Source: Hanleya hanleyi
Lineage: Eukaryota; Mollusca; Polyplacophora; Lepidopleurida; Hanleyidae
Assembly (NCBI GenBank): GCA_036873755.1
Contig: JAVTVY010020554.1
Location: forward strand, 19,561 to 83,560
DNA: 64,000 nucleotides
Direction of reading: 5' to 3'
Made by a program: the position numbers and the translations under genes
Notes under the pieces: generated by a model
Told to the model about the DNA's origin: nothing
Seen by the model: only the letters and a program-made list of their open reading frames with translations
Database searches by the model: none
Part shown: positions 38,594 through 49,370 of the stretch, piece after piece
Position numbering within the stretch: the stretch's first letter is position 1
Layout: each line of letters opens with the position of its first letter

Positions 38594-39067
38594 ATGGATA
38601 CAGAGCAGATAACCACCGTGCTGGAGAATGACCCAGAGACACGTATGATGTTTCAAGGGGTGTTCGCCCGAGATGTGTTCCCATTAAACCGTGTGTATCC
38701 TGCTGCTTACGTTCTCAACACGGACCCGATGGAGCGACCCGGTGAACACTGGGTGGCCGTGTACTTGACAGAACAACAGGGCGAATACTTTGACCCGTAC
38801 GGCCTGCCACCCCTCCATCCCGATTTAACAGACTTCATGGATCAAGGCACAGAGACGTGGTGTTGGAACAGTCAAACGTTGCAAAGCCTGACCGGTAGCG
38901 TGTGCGGACAATATTGCTTGTTTTACCTGTACCATCGATGCCGGGGAAGAACCTTATCTACCATCGTACAGATGTTTGACGAGTACCCCAAGGCCGAGGA
39001 CCGAGATGTACTCGTCTATGACTGGGCCGCCCATCATTTCAATGTACAAGTCCCGTTCTGGGCTTGA
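38594..39067 (+). CDS. Adenain-type cysteine protease, intact
   Basis: A 157-residue intact frame starting one base after the capsid stop (MDTEQITTVLENDPETRMMF). It shows the full adenovirus-protease active site: His in GEHWVAVYL, Asp in EYFDPYG, the oxyanion Gln in WNSQTLQS, and the nucleophile Cys in SVCGQYCLFYLYHRC. The family matures capsid proteins in adenoviruses; the same job is inferred for Polintons. A longer start at 38534 would overlap the capsid gene and lacks support. It ends VQVPFWA. It is shorter than adenovirus protease (about 204 residues). With pVI it is one of the two clearly unbroken morphogenesis genes. Confidence 0.9.
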   Translation: MDTEQITTVLENDPETRMMFQGVFARDVFPLNRVYPAAYVLNTDPMERPGEHWVAVYLTEQQGEYFDPYGLPPLHPDLTDFMDQGTETWCWNSQTLQSLTGSVCGQYCLFYLYHRCRGRTLSTIVQMFDEYPKAEDRDVLVYDWAAHHFNVQVPFWA

Positions 39068-39180
39068 ATTCTTTCAATGTACATACGCCCGCTGTTCTGG
39101 GTTTAAGTTTAAAAGCCCTCTGTTCTGGGCTTCAGTTCTTTCAATGTACTAGCCCCTTGTTCTGGGCTTGAGTTTTCACG
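39038..39180 (+). repeat. Tandem repeat of the protease gene's 3' end
   Basis: TTTCAATGTAC recurs at about 39037, 39073 and 39142, and GTTCTGGGCTT or a variant follows each and also stands alone, with a period of roughly 35-50 bases. The first copy is coding (the protease C-terminus); the later ones are past the stop. Confidence 0.75.
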
Positions 39181-39212
39181 TGGTTGTTCTCACGTTGTTG
39201 TTGTTGTTACTG

Positions 39213-39218
39213 AATAAA
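39213..39218 (+). terminator. Polyadenylation signal after the protease gene
   Basis: AATAAA lies 146 bases past the protease stop and after a GTTGTTGTTG stretch. It would end the capsid block. Confidence 0.45.
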
Positions 39219-40221
39219 AAACAAAATGAGATCTCACCAAAAAAAACCCCTGTCTTGTGTGTTTTATTCATAATGCATCAATGCCCAATGTGGAGATTCA
39301 GTGAAACTGAAATCAGTGGTATAGGATGGGGCCAAAATGTAACCCATCAAGGTTAGAATGCAAGAGCACTATAGTAAAAATAGAGAGCCAATGAAATCAG
39401 CCCACAGACCAAGTACGTGTTTTTGGTCTAGGGTTGGAGCGGGCATTTCATTGAGGTGCGTGTATACGGTGAGTGAAGAGACTCGTCCAACACGTATAGA
39501 TTAAGTTGATGACTATAAGTTCTATGTTGTCGATTTAACCTCTCCCTACATTGACGCGCGCGCGCGCGCTGCAGCCGGATAACCCGCGTTCGCGCGCGCG
39601 CTCGCGCTGGGGGGCCGCGCCGGTGAAAAAGTCCCGGAGGTTGAACATTGGAACTCTTCTGGGTTTGGAGGATGAACATACGGACGTGTAAGGGGAAAAA
39701 TTGGAACTCTTCTATGTTTGGAGGTAGTTTTAGTGAAAACCCGGAAGTGACGTAACAACCCACGTGACCTGCGTATATACTCCTGTAAAATAGAGCCGAT
39801 TTTATTTCTTTGGAGGGGCAAGGTCAATAGGACTTGCGCTTTTTATACTACTAAACTGTGAAGTAGATTACATCTTACATAGGCCTTGCATATGAAGTAT
39901 TCTGGGGCATGGTCGTACTTCCCAATTTTCCCTTCGTCTACTACTCGCCGATTTTTTATTTTTTTATTTAACGCAGTTTCCACCGAGGCCGTGTCTTGGC
40001 CAAAACCGATAATGTCGGTGTGAATTTCAATGGATGTAGGCGAAATAAACGTAAGCTATCCTTCTATCACACACAAACTCATGTTGGCCGCTCTCAAATT
40101 TTCGTACAGGTCTTATTGCGAGAACTTGTGCGAGACGTGTGCACGAAAACTACGTGCGAAATCAGGCCTATTTTCTCATCGCATGGGCGGAAACAACTGC
40201 CGATCTAAGGAAAAATATTAC
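39219..40221. other. Non-coding interval between the capsid genes and the shared right end
   Basis: This is where a polymerase gene would be expected if the element were complete, but no coding was recognised. It contains an alternating CG tract (about 39,555-39,620) and a direct repeat with TTGGAACTCTTCT at about 39,647 and 39,700. The sequence is unique to this element and absent from the array copies. Confidence 0.5.
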
Positions 40222-41706
40222 CTCAAAGGCATCAACCGAATTAGCAATGTAAGCCTGAACAATTATATTTTCATCCCTTGAAGACTGTCGAATTATCCAC
40301 ACCACCCCAAATTTATAAGCCGATATTCTATTCTGTGAAAGCTGGATGTGATGAAAACGCACTGAGTCACACGTGCACTCGCAACAATTCGCAACAGTGT
40401 AATGAAATGTGTTCATTATTTAGGCGCTCATTTTCTACGACCTATACAGCCAACGTGGTTTATTCATATGCACACACATATGTTTTTCTTATAGTTCATT
40501 GGCTGAACACCCTCTGTTTTTGCCACACCCACGTGGGAGGGAGAAATTCATCTACCGTCACACCCCAGAAACAGAAAACCGCTGGGGTGTCGACACCATG
40601 ACACCAGGAAGAGCCAGGAAACATGTGTGTGTGTGCCGTTGGCCGAAATCATTAGCTTGATAGTTTAGTGTTTTCATTTCATTCATGTGGTAAACTGAAG
40701 ACCGGATTTATACCGATGGAAATATCTGTGAATTTCGAAAAATTCCGTGACAAGCCAAGAAACAGAAAACCGCTGGGATGTCGACACCAAACCAGGGAGC
40801 ATGTGTGTGCCGCTGACCAAAATCATTAGCTTCATAGTTTAGTGCGTTCATTTCATCCATGTGGTATACTGAACACCGGATTTACCGATGGAAATATCTG
40901 TGAATTTCGAAAAAATATATATGGAATGAGATTCGTGGTGATACCCATATTTTTTTAGGATACGAATGCATCGTGATGAAGGCTTCATGGTGTGGTATAC
41001 CCACCTAGGAAAAAAACAGCCCCCAGATATGCATCAAACGCCCGGGAGTATGGAATATAGGTATACATCTGGACTAAACTCTTTTATCAGGTAAGCTAGA
41101 CTTTAGTACTATACTTGCGTTGACACCCATGCAGACAACCTATTCAAATTTCAATGCATTGGCAACATAGCGTCGCACGAAATATACGCGCCCCTGTTGA
41201 CCAGGATTTTTTTATACTCCCACAACAACAGACAATTTGAAGACAATTTTCTAGCGGGGTGTTTTCTTGAACATAATTGCTGTAATATACTCTTCTTTTT
41301 GTGGACACTAAATATAGGGAGAAAATGGCAACATTGTGACCAAACCATAACAGTTGACAGCTGTAAAAATAGATACCGTGGCATAAAATGAGAGAACATT
41401 TCAATCTGCCAATTTTCGAGATGAAAATTTTTTCTTGACGAAATAGAAATGAACGCGAATCTATATTCTACAAAACATTTTTTCTTGACGAAATAGAAAT
41501 GAACGCGAATCTATATTCTACAAAACACTAGAAAATATTAGCGTAGGTGAATTTTTTAGACTCATTTTAGACTGTTTTGTGCTTTCATCGAAAGTGAAAA
41601 CACATCTCGAAAAGTGTGTAGCAGTGTCGATATAAATCTTCAACCTAGATGTAAAAATAGATACCGTGGCATAAATTAGAGAGAGCATTTCAGTACACCT
41701 CAAAAA

Positions 41707-41767
41707 AATGAAACCTGGACGGGTATCCTTCATCTCGAGGGTCGCAAGTTCGATTCTTGCTTTCATT
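41707..41767 (+). repeat. tRNA-like fold (B-box), copy in array unit 1
   Basis: AATGAAA pairs perfectly with TTTCATT at the ends. GCAAGTTCGATTCTTGC forms a T-arm with a good B-box. The whole is only 61 bases with no clear D-arm, so a functional tRNA is unlikely; a tRNA-derived SINE remnant is more likely. Confidence 0.4.
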
Positions 41768-41985
41768 ATGTGAGTATGTGTTGGACATGTGATCTTTAAA
41801 TTTTATTATCACCAGACTAGCTTGAATGTTTTATGAACGCTAAATGTAGGGAGGGGGGGAAATGGCAACATTGTGGCCTAACCATAACAGTTGACAGCTG
41901 GAAAAGATGTAAAAATAGATAAAAATTAGATAGAGCAGCTCAATACACTTAAACGGTATAGTTCAACCCCACCCCCAGCCCAACC

Positions 41986-42722
41986 GATGCCCCCTCACAT
42001 AAGCTTCACTTTGATACCTCACTCGACCCCATCGGACCATTTTATCTAGGGACTACTTTTTCTCCTCGGAAGGTTTTTCCCGCGACCGAATCACCGCCAG
42101 ACATGACCGCATCACCGCGGATGAATACATCTTTCACAGCCGCCATCTTAAACCCACCACCCACCCACCACCACAGCCGCCATCTTAAACCCACCACCCA
42201 CCCACCACCACAGCCGCCATCTTAAACCCACCACCCACCCACCACCACAGCCGCCATCTTAAACCCACCACCCACCCACCACCACCACAGCCGCCATCTT
42301 AAACCCACCACCCACCCACCACCACCACAGCCGCCATCTTAAACCCACCACCCACCCACCACCACCACAGCCGCCATCTTAAACCCACCACCCACCACCA
42401 CCACAGCCGCCATCTTAAACCCACCACCACAGCCGCCATCTTAAACCCACCACCACCACAGCCGCCATCTTAAACCCACCACCCACCACCACCACAGCCG
42501 CCATCTTAAATCCACCACCCACCACCACCACAGCCGCCATCTTAAACCCACCACCCACCACCACCACAGCCGCCATCTTAAACCCACCACCCACCACCAC
42601 CACACCCCATGTGACACAATACTCGCTTCTGATTGGCTGGCGCGTGTGACCTCCACGTGTCCTCCACAAAATATGCAAATTTCTGAGGTCAATGGGGATG
42701 CAAATACTCTTATACTACTACT
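41986..42722 (-). repeat. Right terminal inverted repeat of the Polinton-like element
   Basis: Inverted partner of 29588-30344. From inside outward it has GATGCCCCCTCACATAAGCT, the TCCTCGG/CGCGGATG blocks, the minisatellite, CGCTTCTGATTGGCT, ATGCAAAT (42673-42680) and CTCTTATACTACTACT. The same arm recurs at about 49.6-50.26 and 57.0-57.54 kb. Confidence 0.88.
42133..42605 (-). repeat. YY1-motif minisatellite in the right TIR, about 13 units
   Basis: GCCGCCATCTTAAACCCACC followed by CACCC/CACCA words repeats every 29-40 bases. It is the reverse complement of the left-TIR minisatellite. Corresponding arrays at about 49,735-50,140 and 57,093-57,422 have about 11 and 9 units. Confidence 0.92.
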
Positions 42723-45089
42723 AAGCTTTGTGTAGTATTGTGTAGGTTGAACTTTCTGAACTATGGACTTTTGAAATTGTTGGATACATTGTTTGTTCTC
42801 TAAATATTGAAGCAGTGAGCCAGTTCTAAACTTCAAGGCAAGAGACATTAACAGTTTACTTTCATTATACTTTATTTCTCAGTTATGCGTTGTATAAATA
42901 GCACAAACCTCTGATAACATCTCCAGTAATACCTTGAGTACGAGTAATGTTAAAGCATCGAACAATCCAGCTACTCCTGACAGTAAGAACTTTAGTTTCA
43001 AGCTGGTGATCTTTTGTCTATTATGGAGAGAGGGATGTAACGATATCTGATCCTCATCCGTTTCCGCTGTTAGCAGTGATGCTTTTCATATGAGCCTGAT
43101 GTATGACCTTTGCACTCTGATAGATGGCGGTAGTAAACAAGTGTGCTTTGAAACCACTTCGTTACGTTTTGTGTCCTATATATGTTAAGAAGATACTTAA
43201 CAACGTTACAGCAAGCTCCTATCTTGATTGGCTAGTCACATCACGTGCGTTTCCCGGTCTGAACAGTTTACTCTATTCGTTAAGTCAAGGTAAATGACGG
43301 AACGTTTGTGCAGTATTTAACTTGAAAATGTGAAGCTGGGTAAATGCAAGTATACCCAGACAAACTAACATGTAATGCCCGACCTCGTACGGCTTAAATT
43401 TCCCACCAAAACAATAAAGCTACATATATTTGTCGAGTGACATGTACAGAGGGCGGGCATGTTACGATCTGCTGGGCAGCTGGGTTCCTTGGTGAGGCGA
43501 TGGATTTGAGATTCACGTGTAATCTGTCACTCACCCCGCTCGATCACTCACCCCGTTAATCAACCTAATTAACCAATTTTCAACCTCAAGGAGTACCTGT
43601 GTGTCTCAAATCAGCCGCGAGTTGGCTCCTGGCGAACTCAGTTGGCAGTGATCTCACCCGTTCTAGGGGCAATTTCGCGAGACTATTTATCCGCGTTACA
43701 GGCAATTTTGAAATATCGGTTGGGATTTGGTTCGACCGAAGAGGCCAGAGCGGAAAAAGCTAAAGTGAGATACTTACAATTTATCTATTTGTCGTTTTGC
43801 GAAGTGAAGTTTATTCGATTTTTGAAGAAAAAGGATGATAAAATCTAAGGAGCCAACTTGAGTGTCCTCCTTCTTCTTTTGTTCACGGTGTCGGCCCTCT
43901 CCAAAACAACATAATTAACCAACAACAACGGCAACGATTCCACGTGGTACCAAGCCTGTCGCCTATTGATCTTGCGTTCATTGGTGAATAGCTCTGAACG
44001 TTTGTGACTTTCTATAACCAGTTGGTGGATGACCATAATTGCAGAGCAGATCGGTACTTTTGATCGTAATGATCTGCGTCAAATTCATTCTCAGACACGA
44101 CAATAAAAATGACCACAAGATTCACATTCTTATAATAATTAGTATTATGATTGACGGAACTTATGGTTAAGAACTGTATACCATAACCCGAAATCGACTG
44201 TACTAAAAACGCAGAGTAGTTGGAAAATTAATTAAAGTACTTAAAGTACTGATGTCGGGGTTTATTAGTCCCATATTTGTGATCATTTAAAGGAAGAAAG
44301 GTGGTGTTCGCTTTACATAGGGAATCGTCCTCAAGCTGTTCGGTTTGTAGGGTCAAACTTTCACTTTTATCAAAAGGATATGAAATGGACCATTTTGTGC
44401 AACCTACATACTGAATTATAAAACACGGAATAATGAAGGGCTGCAGATGCACGAAAGCGGATTTATGGCGCACTAAAGTTGTTACTTCGGCTTATTTTCG
44501 TATTTTTATACAAAAATAGTACATCTTTACCCAAAACCAGTGTTAGCTATTTTGAACAACAACTATTTCTGAAATATTCAGTCTAAATATTATTTTGGTT
44601 AAAGGTGTCATAATTTTGCAATAGGAGAAAATATCGACTGTAAATGCACGGAAAAGTGCAAAATAAGCCAATACGGCAGGCCCACTGTAAGTCTGGTTGT
44701 GTTAATCTGTGGGCCTTGATTATTCTTTATCTGATAATTCAGTATGTAGACTGTAAGAGATTATCAATTTGGCGCTTTTTAGACAAAAATTAGCCCCACC
44801 AGCTGTATGTATCATAAACGCATTGAGGACGATTCCCTATTTAAAGCGAACACCACCTTTGTGCTCTTGCAACAAAAGTTAAGTTGCATTTTATCATTTC
44901 GCACTATGATTCATAATAACCTCTGTTGTAAGGTAGCGTACCAAAGATTGAAAAATGTTCAAAAATATACAAATTCATATTTGTAATAATATTTCATAAA
45001 GTGCCAGATTTAGTTATAGAATAACCTCAAGAATATGTGTGTAAAATTGAAGTTCTTGCATTTGAAAGATTGACTAAAAAGCTGATGGG
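42723..45089. other. Array spacer, copy 1
   Basis: A 2.37-kb segment between the right-end motif and the next AGTAGTATAC left-end motif. It contains a nested MITE and a 68-codon open frame at 43642 (MAVISPVLGAISRDYLSALQ), preserved in all copies only because they are near-identical. No recognised gene. It may be the host DNA originally flanking an insertion. Confidence 0.6.
44297..44860. mobile_element. MITE nested in the array spacer, 564 bp, copy 1
   Basis: Inverted ends of about 38 bp with one mismatch, starting AAAGGTGGTGTTCGCTTTA and including GGGAATCGTCCTCAA. No coding. Target duplication not resolved. Identical copies lie at 51832-52395 and 59116-59679. Confidence 0.8.
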
Positions 45090-45189
45090 AGTAGTATACA
45101 GTACGCATGTAAAGTTAGTAGCCCCTCACTGCGCATGCGCAGAACTTGTTTTGACGTCAGAAGTGTGGATATGTGGGGGTGTGCGCATG

Positions 45190-45450
45190 CGTGATGGAAG
45201 GTGTGGTGGGAGGTGGGTACAACATGTCGGCCTGTTTTTGTGTCGTGTGTGGTGGGAGGTGGGTACAACATGGCGGCCTGTTTTTATGTCGTGTGGTGGG
45301 AGGTGGGTCAAGATGGCGGCCTGTTTTTATGTCGTGTGGTGGGAGGTGGGTCAAGATGGCGGCCTGTTTTTATGTCGTGTGGTGGGAGGTGGGTACAAGA
45401 TGGCGGATTGTGTGGATGGTGGGTGGCGGGTGCAAGATGGCGGCTATCAA
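45190..45450 (+). repeat. Second minisatellite type, about 45 bp unit, about 5-6 copies
   Basis: Units combine GTGGTGGGAGGTGGGT, CAAGATGGCGGCCTG or ACAACATGGCGGCCTG, and TTTTTATGTCGTGT. The unit differs from that of the 29.7-kb minisatellite but keeps the GGTGGG and ATGGCGGC parts. Repeated at about 52.73-52.98 and 60.01-60.27 kb. Confidence 0.88.
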
Positions 45451-45549
45451 AAATAGTTCCATGTATTCATCCGCGGTGATGCGGTCTGGCAGCAATTTTG
45501 GCGGTGATTCGGTCTCGGGAAAAAGCTTCCGCGAAGAAAAAGTAGTCCC

Positions 45550-46380
45550 TAGATAAAATGGTCCGATTGGGTCGAGTGAGGTATCAAAGTGAAGCTTAGG
45601 TGAAGGGGCATCTAATGGGCTGGATGTGGGGTTGAAATATCGGGATTCTGCGCATGCGCGGTGGCCGAAGGGTATGGAAATAGACGTTTTGGAGCTAGGG
45701 GAGCCCTAATGGACCAATGGGGTCGAGTGAGGTATCAAAGTGAAGCATTCGTGAGGGGGCATCTGATGGGCTGGGTGTGGGGTTGAACTATCGGCATTCT
45801 GCGCATGCGCGGTGGGCGAAGGGTATGGAAATAGACGTTTTGGAGCTAGGGGAGCCCCTAATGGACCAATGGGGTCGAGTGAGGTATCAAAGTGAAGCAT
45901 TCGCGAGGGGGCATCTGATGGGCTGGGTGTGGGGTTGAACTATCGGCATTCTGCGCATGCGCGGTGGCCCAAGGTTATGGAAATAGCCGTGTTGGAGCTA
46001 GGGGAGCCACTAATGGTCCAGTGGAGTTGTATGAGGTATCAAAGTGAAGCATTCGTGAAGGGGCATCTAATGGGTTGGGTGTGGGGTTGAAATATCGGCC
46101 TTCTGCGCATGCGCGGTGGCCGAAGGGTATGAAAATAGACGTTTTTGAGCTAGGGGAGCCCCTAGTGGACCGATGGGGTCGAGTGAGGTATCAATGTGAA
46201 GCATTCATGAAGGGGCATCTGATGGACTGGGTGTGGGGTTGAAATAGTGGCATTCTGCGCATGCGCGGTGGCCCAAGGGTATGCAAATAGCCGTGTTGGA
46301 GCTAGGGGAGCTACTAATGGTCCAATGGGGTCGAGTGAGGTATCAAAGTGAAGCCTAGGTGAAGAGGCATTCAGGCAATA
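45550..46380 (+). repeat. Tandem repeat, about 150 bp unit, about 5.5 copies, NRF1-like palindromes
   Basis: Units start with AATGGTCC or AATGGACC and GGGGTCGAGTGAGGTATCAA. They carry CTGCGCATGCGCGGTGG at about 45648, 45798, 45950, 46104 and 46256. They are homologous to the units at 30.27-30.96 kb and recur in the other array copies. Confidence 0.88.
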
Positions 46381-47814
46381 GGGTGGGTGCATGTAACATT
46401 TTTCCTGAAAAAAAAAACGGAAAACGGACTTTATCGAAAAAACCTGGGAAAATGCCTATATGGGGTATGAGGGGTATATAGGTCACCGGGCTTAACGGAG
46501 CTCGCCTGTCAATAGAGTTATCTCCCCCTAGTTCCAGGGTGGATGTATGTAAAAATTTTCCTGAAAAAATACGGAAAACGGACTTTATCCTAAATTACGG
46601 GAAAATGCCTATATGGGGTATGGGAGGTATAGCACCATCCTGGGAAACCTACTTCTATACATTTGCGGTAGGGTTGTGGGATCTCGTTTTACTCGTCTCG
46701 TCATTTAGAACATGATAGGAAGTGTCCCCGTGCGAATCGGTGAAATTTTTGAAAAAAGTCACCGAGCCCCATATAGTTCCATACTGGGGTATAGCATCAA
46801 TGTTTGTCCCCTGGAAACCTACTTCTATACATTTGCGGTAGGGTTGTGGGATCTCGTTTTACTCGTCTCGTCATTTAGAACATGATAGGAAGTGTCCCCG
46901 TGCGAATCGGTGAAATTTTTGAAAAAAGTCACCGAGGCCTGGGTAGGCCCATAGGCCTATACTGCATGGCTATGCGTGTATAGGCCCTTACGGGGTGGAC
47001 ATGTTGGAGTCTAGGTGAGTCCCTAATGGTCCAATGGGGTCGGTTGAGGTCTTATTTTGAAGCTCTCGTGGAGGAGCACTTGCCTACACTAATGGTTCGT
47101 CCGTGTTCAATAGTCTGCGCATGCGCAGCCTGGCCCGTAGTATAGAAAACAGGCATTTTGGGTGCTATGCAGGGGTGTGTTTGGGATAGACAGGGACCGC
47201 TATGGGTTCGAATGGGTCGTGTGAGGTGTCAAAGTGAAGCTTGTGTGGGGTAGAGTCAGAATGGTGTGTTTTTGAATGAAAGTCGCGTCAATCTGCGCAT
47301 GCGCAGTTGGTTGTAGTAGCGAAAGTGGCCATTTTCGGGCAGTACATGAAGGTATTTGGGGTCGAGATGGGCTATTCACGGTTCGAATGCGTCCTGCAAG
47401 GTGTCATCTTGTAGTTCTCGGGGTGTACATTCCGATTTAAGGGGTGTCCCCGTCATCTGTGACGTCATCAGTGACGTCATCAGTACGAGTAGTAGCGAAA
47501 GGGGGCATTTTGGGTGCTATGTAGGGGTGTGTTTGGGGTAGAGATGGGCTATTCACGGTTCGAATGGGTCGTGTGAGGTGTCAAAGTGAAGCTTGTGTGG
47601 GGTAGAGTCAGAATGGTGTGTTTTTGAATGCAAGTCGCGTTAATCTACGCATGCGCAGTTGGTTGTAGTAAGTAAAGTGGCCATTTTGGGCAGTACATGA
47701 AGGTATTTGGGGTCGAGATGGGCTATTCACGGTTCGAATGCGTCCTGGAAGGTGTCATCTTGTAGTTCTCGGGGTGTACATTCCGATTTGAGGGATGTTC
47801 GCGTCATCTGTGAC
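46380..47814 (+). repeat. Left-half interior of the gene-less derivative
   Basis: Contains repeated blocks with GGAAAACGGACTTTATC, a module of about 165 bp with ACTTCTATACATTTGCGGTA and GTCCCCGTGCGAATCGGTGA, then 230-350 bp blocks with GGCTATTCACGGTTCGAATG and TGCGCATGCGCAGTTGG. Two CREs (TGACGTCA) lie at 47460 and 47472. No gene was recognised. Confidence 0.7.
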
Positions 47815-49308
47815 GTCAAAGGCAGCAACCGAATTAGCAATGTAAGCCTGAACAATTATATTTTCATCCCTTGAAGACAGTCGAATTATCCACACCACCC
47901 CAAATTTATAAGCCGATATTCTATTCTGTGAAAGCTGGATGTGATGAAAACGCACTGAGTCACACGTGCACTCGCAACAATTCGCAACAGTGTAATGAAA
48001 TGTGTTCATTATTTAGGCGCTCATTTTCTACGACCTATACAGCCAACGTGGTTTATTAATATGCACACACATATGTTTTTCTTATAGTTCATTGGCTGAA
48101 CACCCTCTGTTTTTGCCACACCCACGTGGGAGGGAGAAATTCATCTACCGTCACACCCCAGAAACAGAAAACCGCTGGGGTGTCGACACCATGACACCAG
48201 GAAGAGCCAGGAAACATGTGTGTGTGTGCCGTTGGCCGAAATCATTAGCTTGATAGTTTAGTGTTTTCATTTCATTCATGTGGTAAACTGAAGACCGGAT
48301 TTATACCGATGGAAATATCTGTGAATTTCGAAAAATTCCGTGACAAGCCAAGAAACAGAAAACCGCTGGGATGTCGACACCAAACCAGGGAGCATGTGTG
48401 TGCCGCTGACCAAAATCATTAGCTTCATAGTTTAGTGCGTTCATTTCATCCATGTGGTATACTGAACACCGGATTTACCGATGGAAATATCTGTGAATTT
48501 CGAAAAAAATATATATGGAATGAGATTCGTGGTGATACCCATATTTTTTTAGGATACGAATGCATCGTGATGAAGGCTTCATGGTGTGTTATACCCACCT
48601 AGGAAAAAAACAGCCCCCAGATATGCATCAAACGCCCGGGAGTATGGAATATAGGTATACATCTGGACTAAACTCTTTTATCAGGTAAGCTAGACTTTAG
48701 TACTATACTTGCGTTGAAACCCATGCAGACAACCTATTCAAATTTCAATGCATTGGCAACATAGCGTCGCACGAAATATACGCGCCCCTGTTGACCAGGA
48801 TTTTTTTATACTCCCACAACAACAGACAATTTGAAGACAATTTTCTAGCGGGGTGTTTTCTTGAACATAATTGCTGTAATATACTCTTCTTTTTGTGGAC
48901 GCTAAATATAGGGGAGAAAATGGCAACATTGTGACCAAACCATAACAGTTGACAGCTGTAAAAATAGATACCGTGGCATAAAATGAGAGAGAGAGAACAT
49001 TTCAATCTGCCAATTTTCGAGATGAAAATTTTTTCTTGACGAAATAGAAATGAACGCGAATCTATATTCTACAAAACATTTTTTCTTGACGAAATAGAAA
49101 TGAACGCGAATCTATATTCTACAAAACACTAGAAAATATTAGCGTAGGTGAATTTTTTTAGACTCATTTTAGACTGTTTTGTGCTTTCATCGAAAGTGAA
49201 AACACATCTCGAAAAGTGTGTAGCAGTGTCGATATAAATCTTCAACCTAGATGTAAAAATAGATACCGTGGCATAAATTAGAGAGAGCATTTCAGTACAC
49301 CTCAAAAA

Positions 49309-49370
49309 AATGAAACCTGGACGGGTATCCTTCATCTCGAGGGGTCGCAAGTTCGATTCTTGCTTTCATT
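49309..49370 (+). repeat. tRNA-like fold (B-box), copy in array unit 2
   Basis: Same as at 41707 but with one extra G before the T-arm. The acceptor-like pairing is intact. Unlikely to be a working tRNA. Confidence 0.4.

Larger units (their letters stand above)
29588..42722 (+). mobile_element. Polinton/Maverick-like element, 13.1 kb, degraded, no DNA polymerase B seen
   Basis: The element has inverted ends (AGTAGTATAC... on the left and ...ATACTACTACT on the right) and a plus-strand cluster from 31.09 to 39.07 kb. That cluster encodes integrase, packaging ATPase, penton-like protein, pVI-like protein, major capsid protein and adenain-like protease, the Polinton morphogenesis set. Canonical Polintons are about 15-20 kb and carry a protein-primed family B polymerase; none was found between the ends. 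Most genes have stops or frameshifts. No matching 6-bp target duplication was found (TGGATG on the left, AAGCTT on the right), perhaps because the right end now abuts the tandem array. Confidence 0.88.

Noticed and set aside
39068..41985. A polymerase B gene or its remnants on either strand
   Set aside because: No open frame of useful length and no recognised polymerase motif was found; the right 1.8 kb is the shared non-coding end.
29580..42730. A 6-bp target-site duplication for the Polinton-like element
   Set aside because: The bases next to the proposed ends (TGGATG and AAGCTT) do not match, and shifting the ends by a few bases does not help.
43642..43848. 68-codon open frame identical in three array units, taken as a conserved gene
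   Set aside because: The units are near-identical overall, so identity is not evidence of selection, and no family was recognised.
45037..45456. 139-codon frame with Cys/Gly/Trp repeats, conserved in the array
   Set aside because: Mostly the second minisatellite read as protein; copies are identical because of recent duplication.
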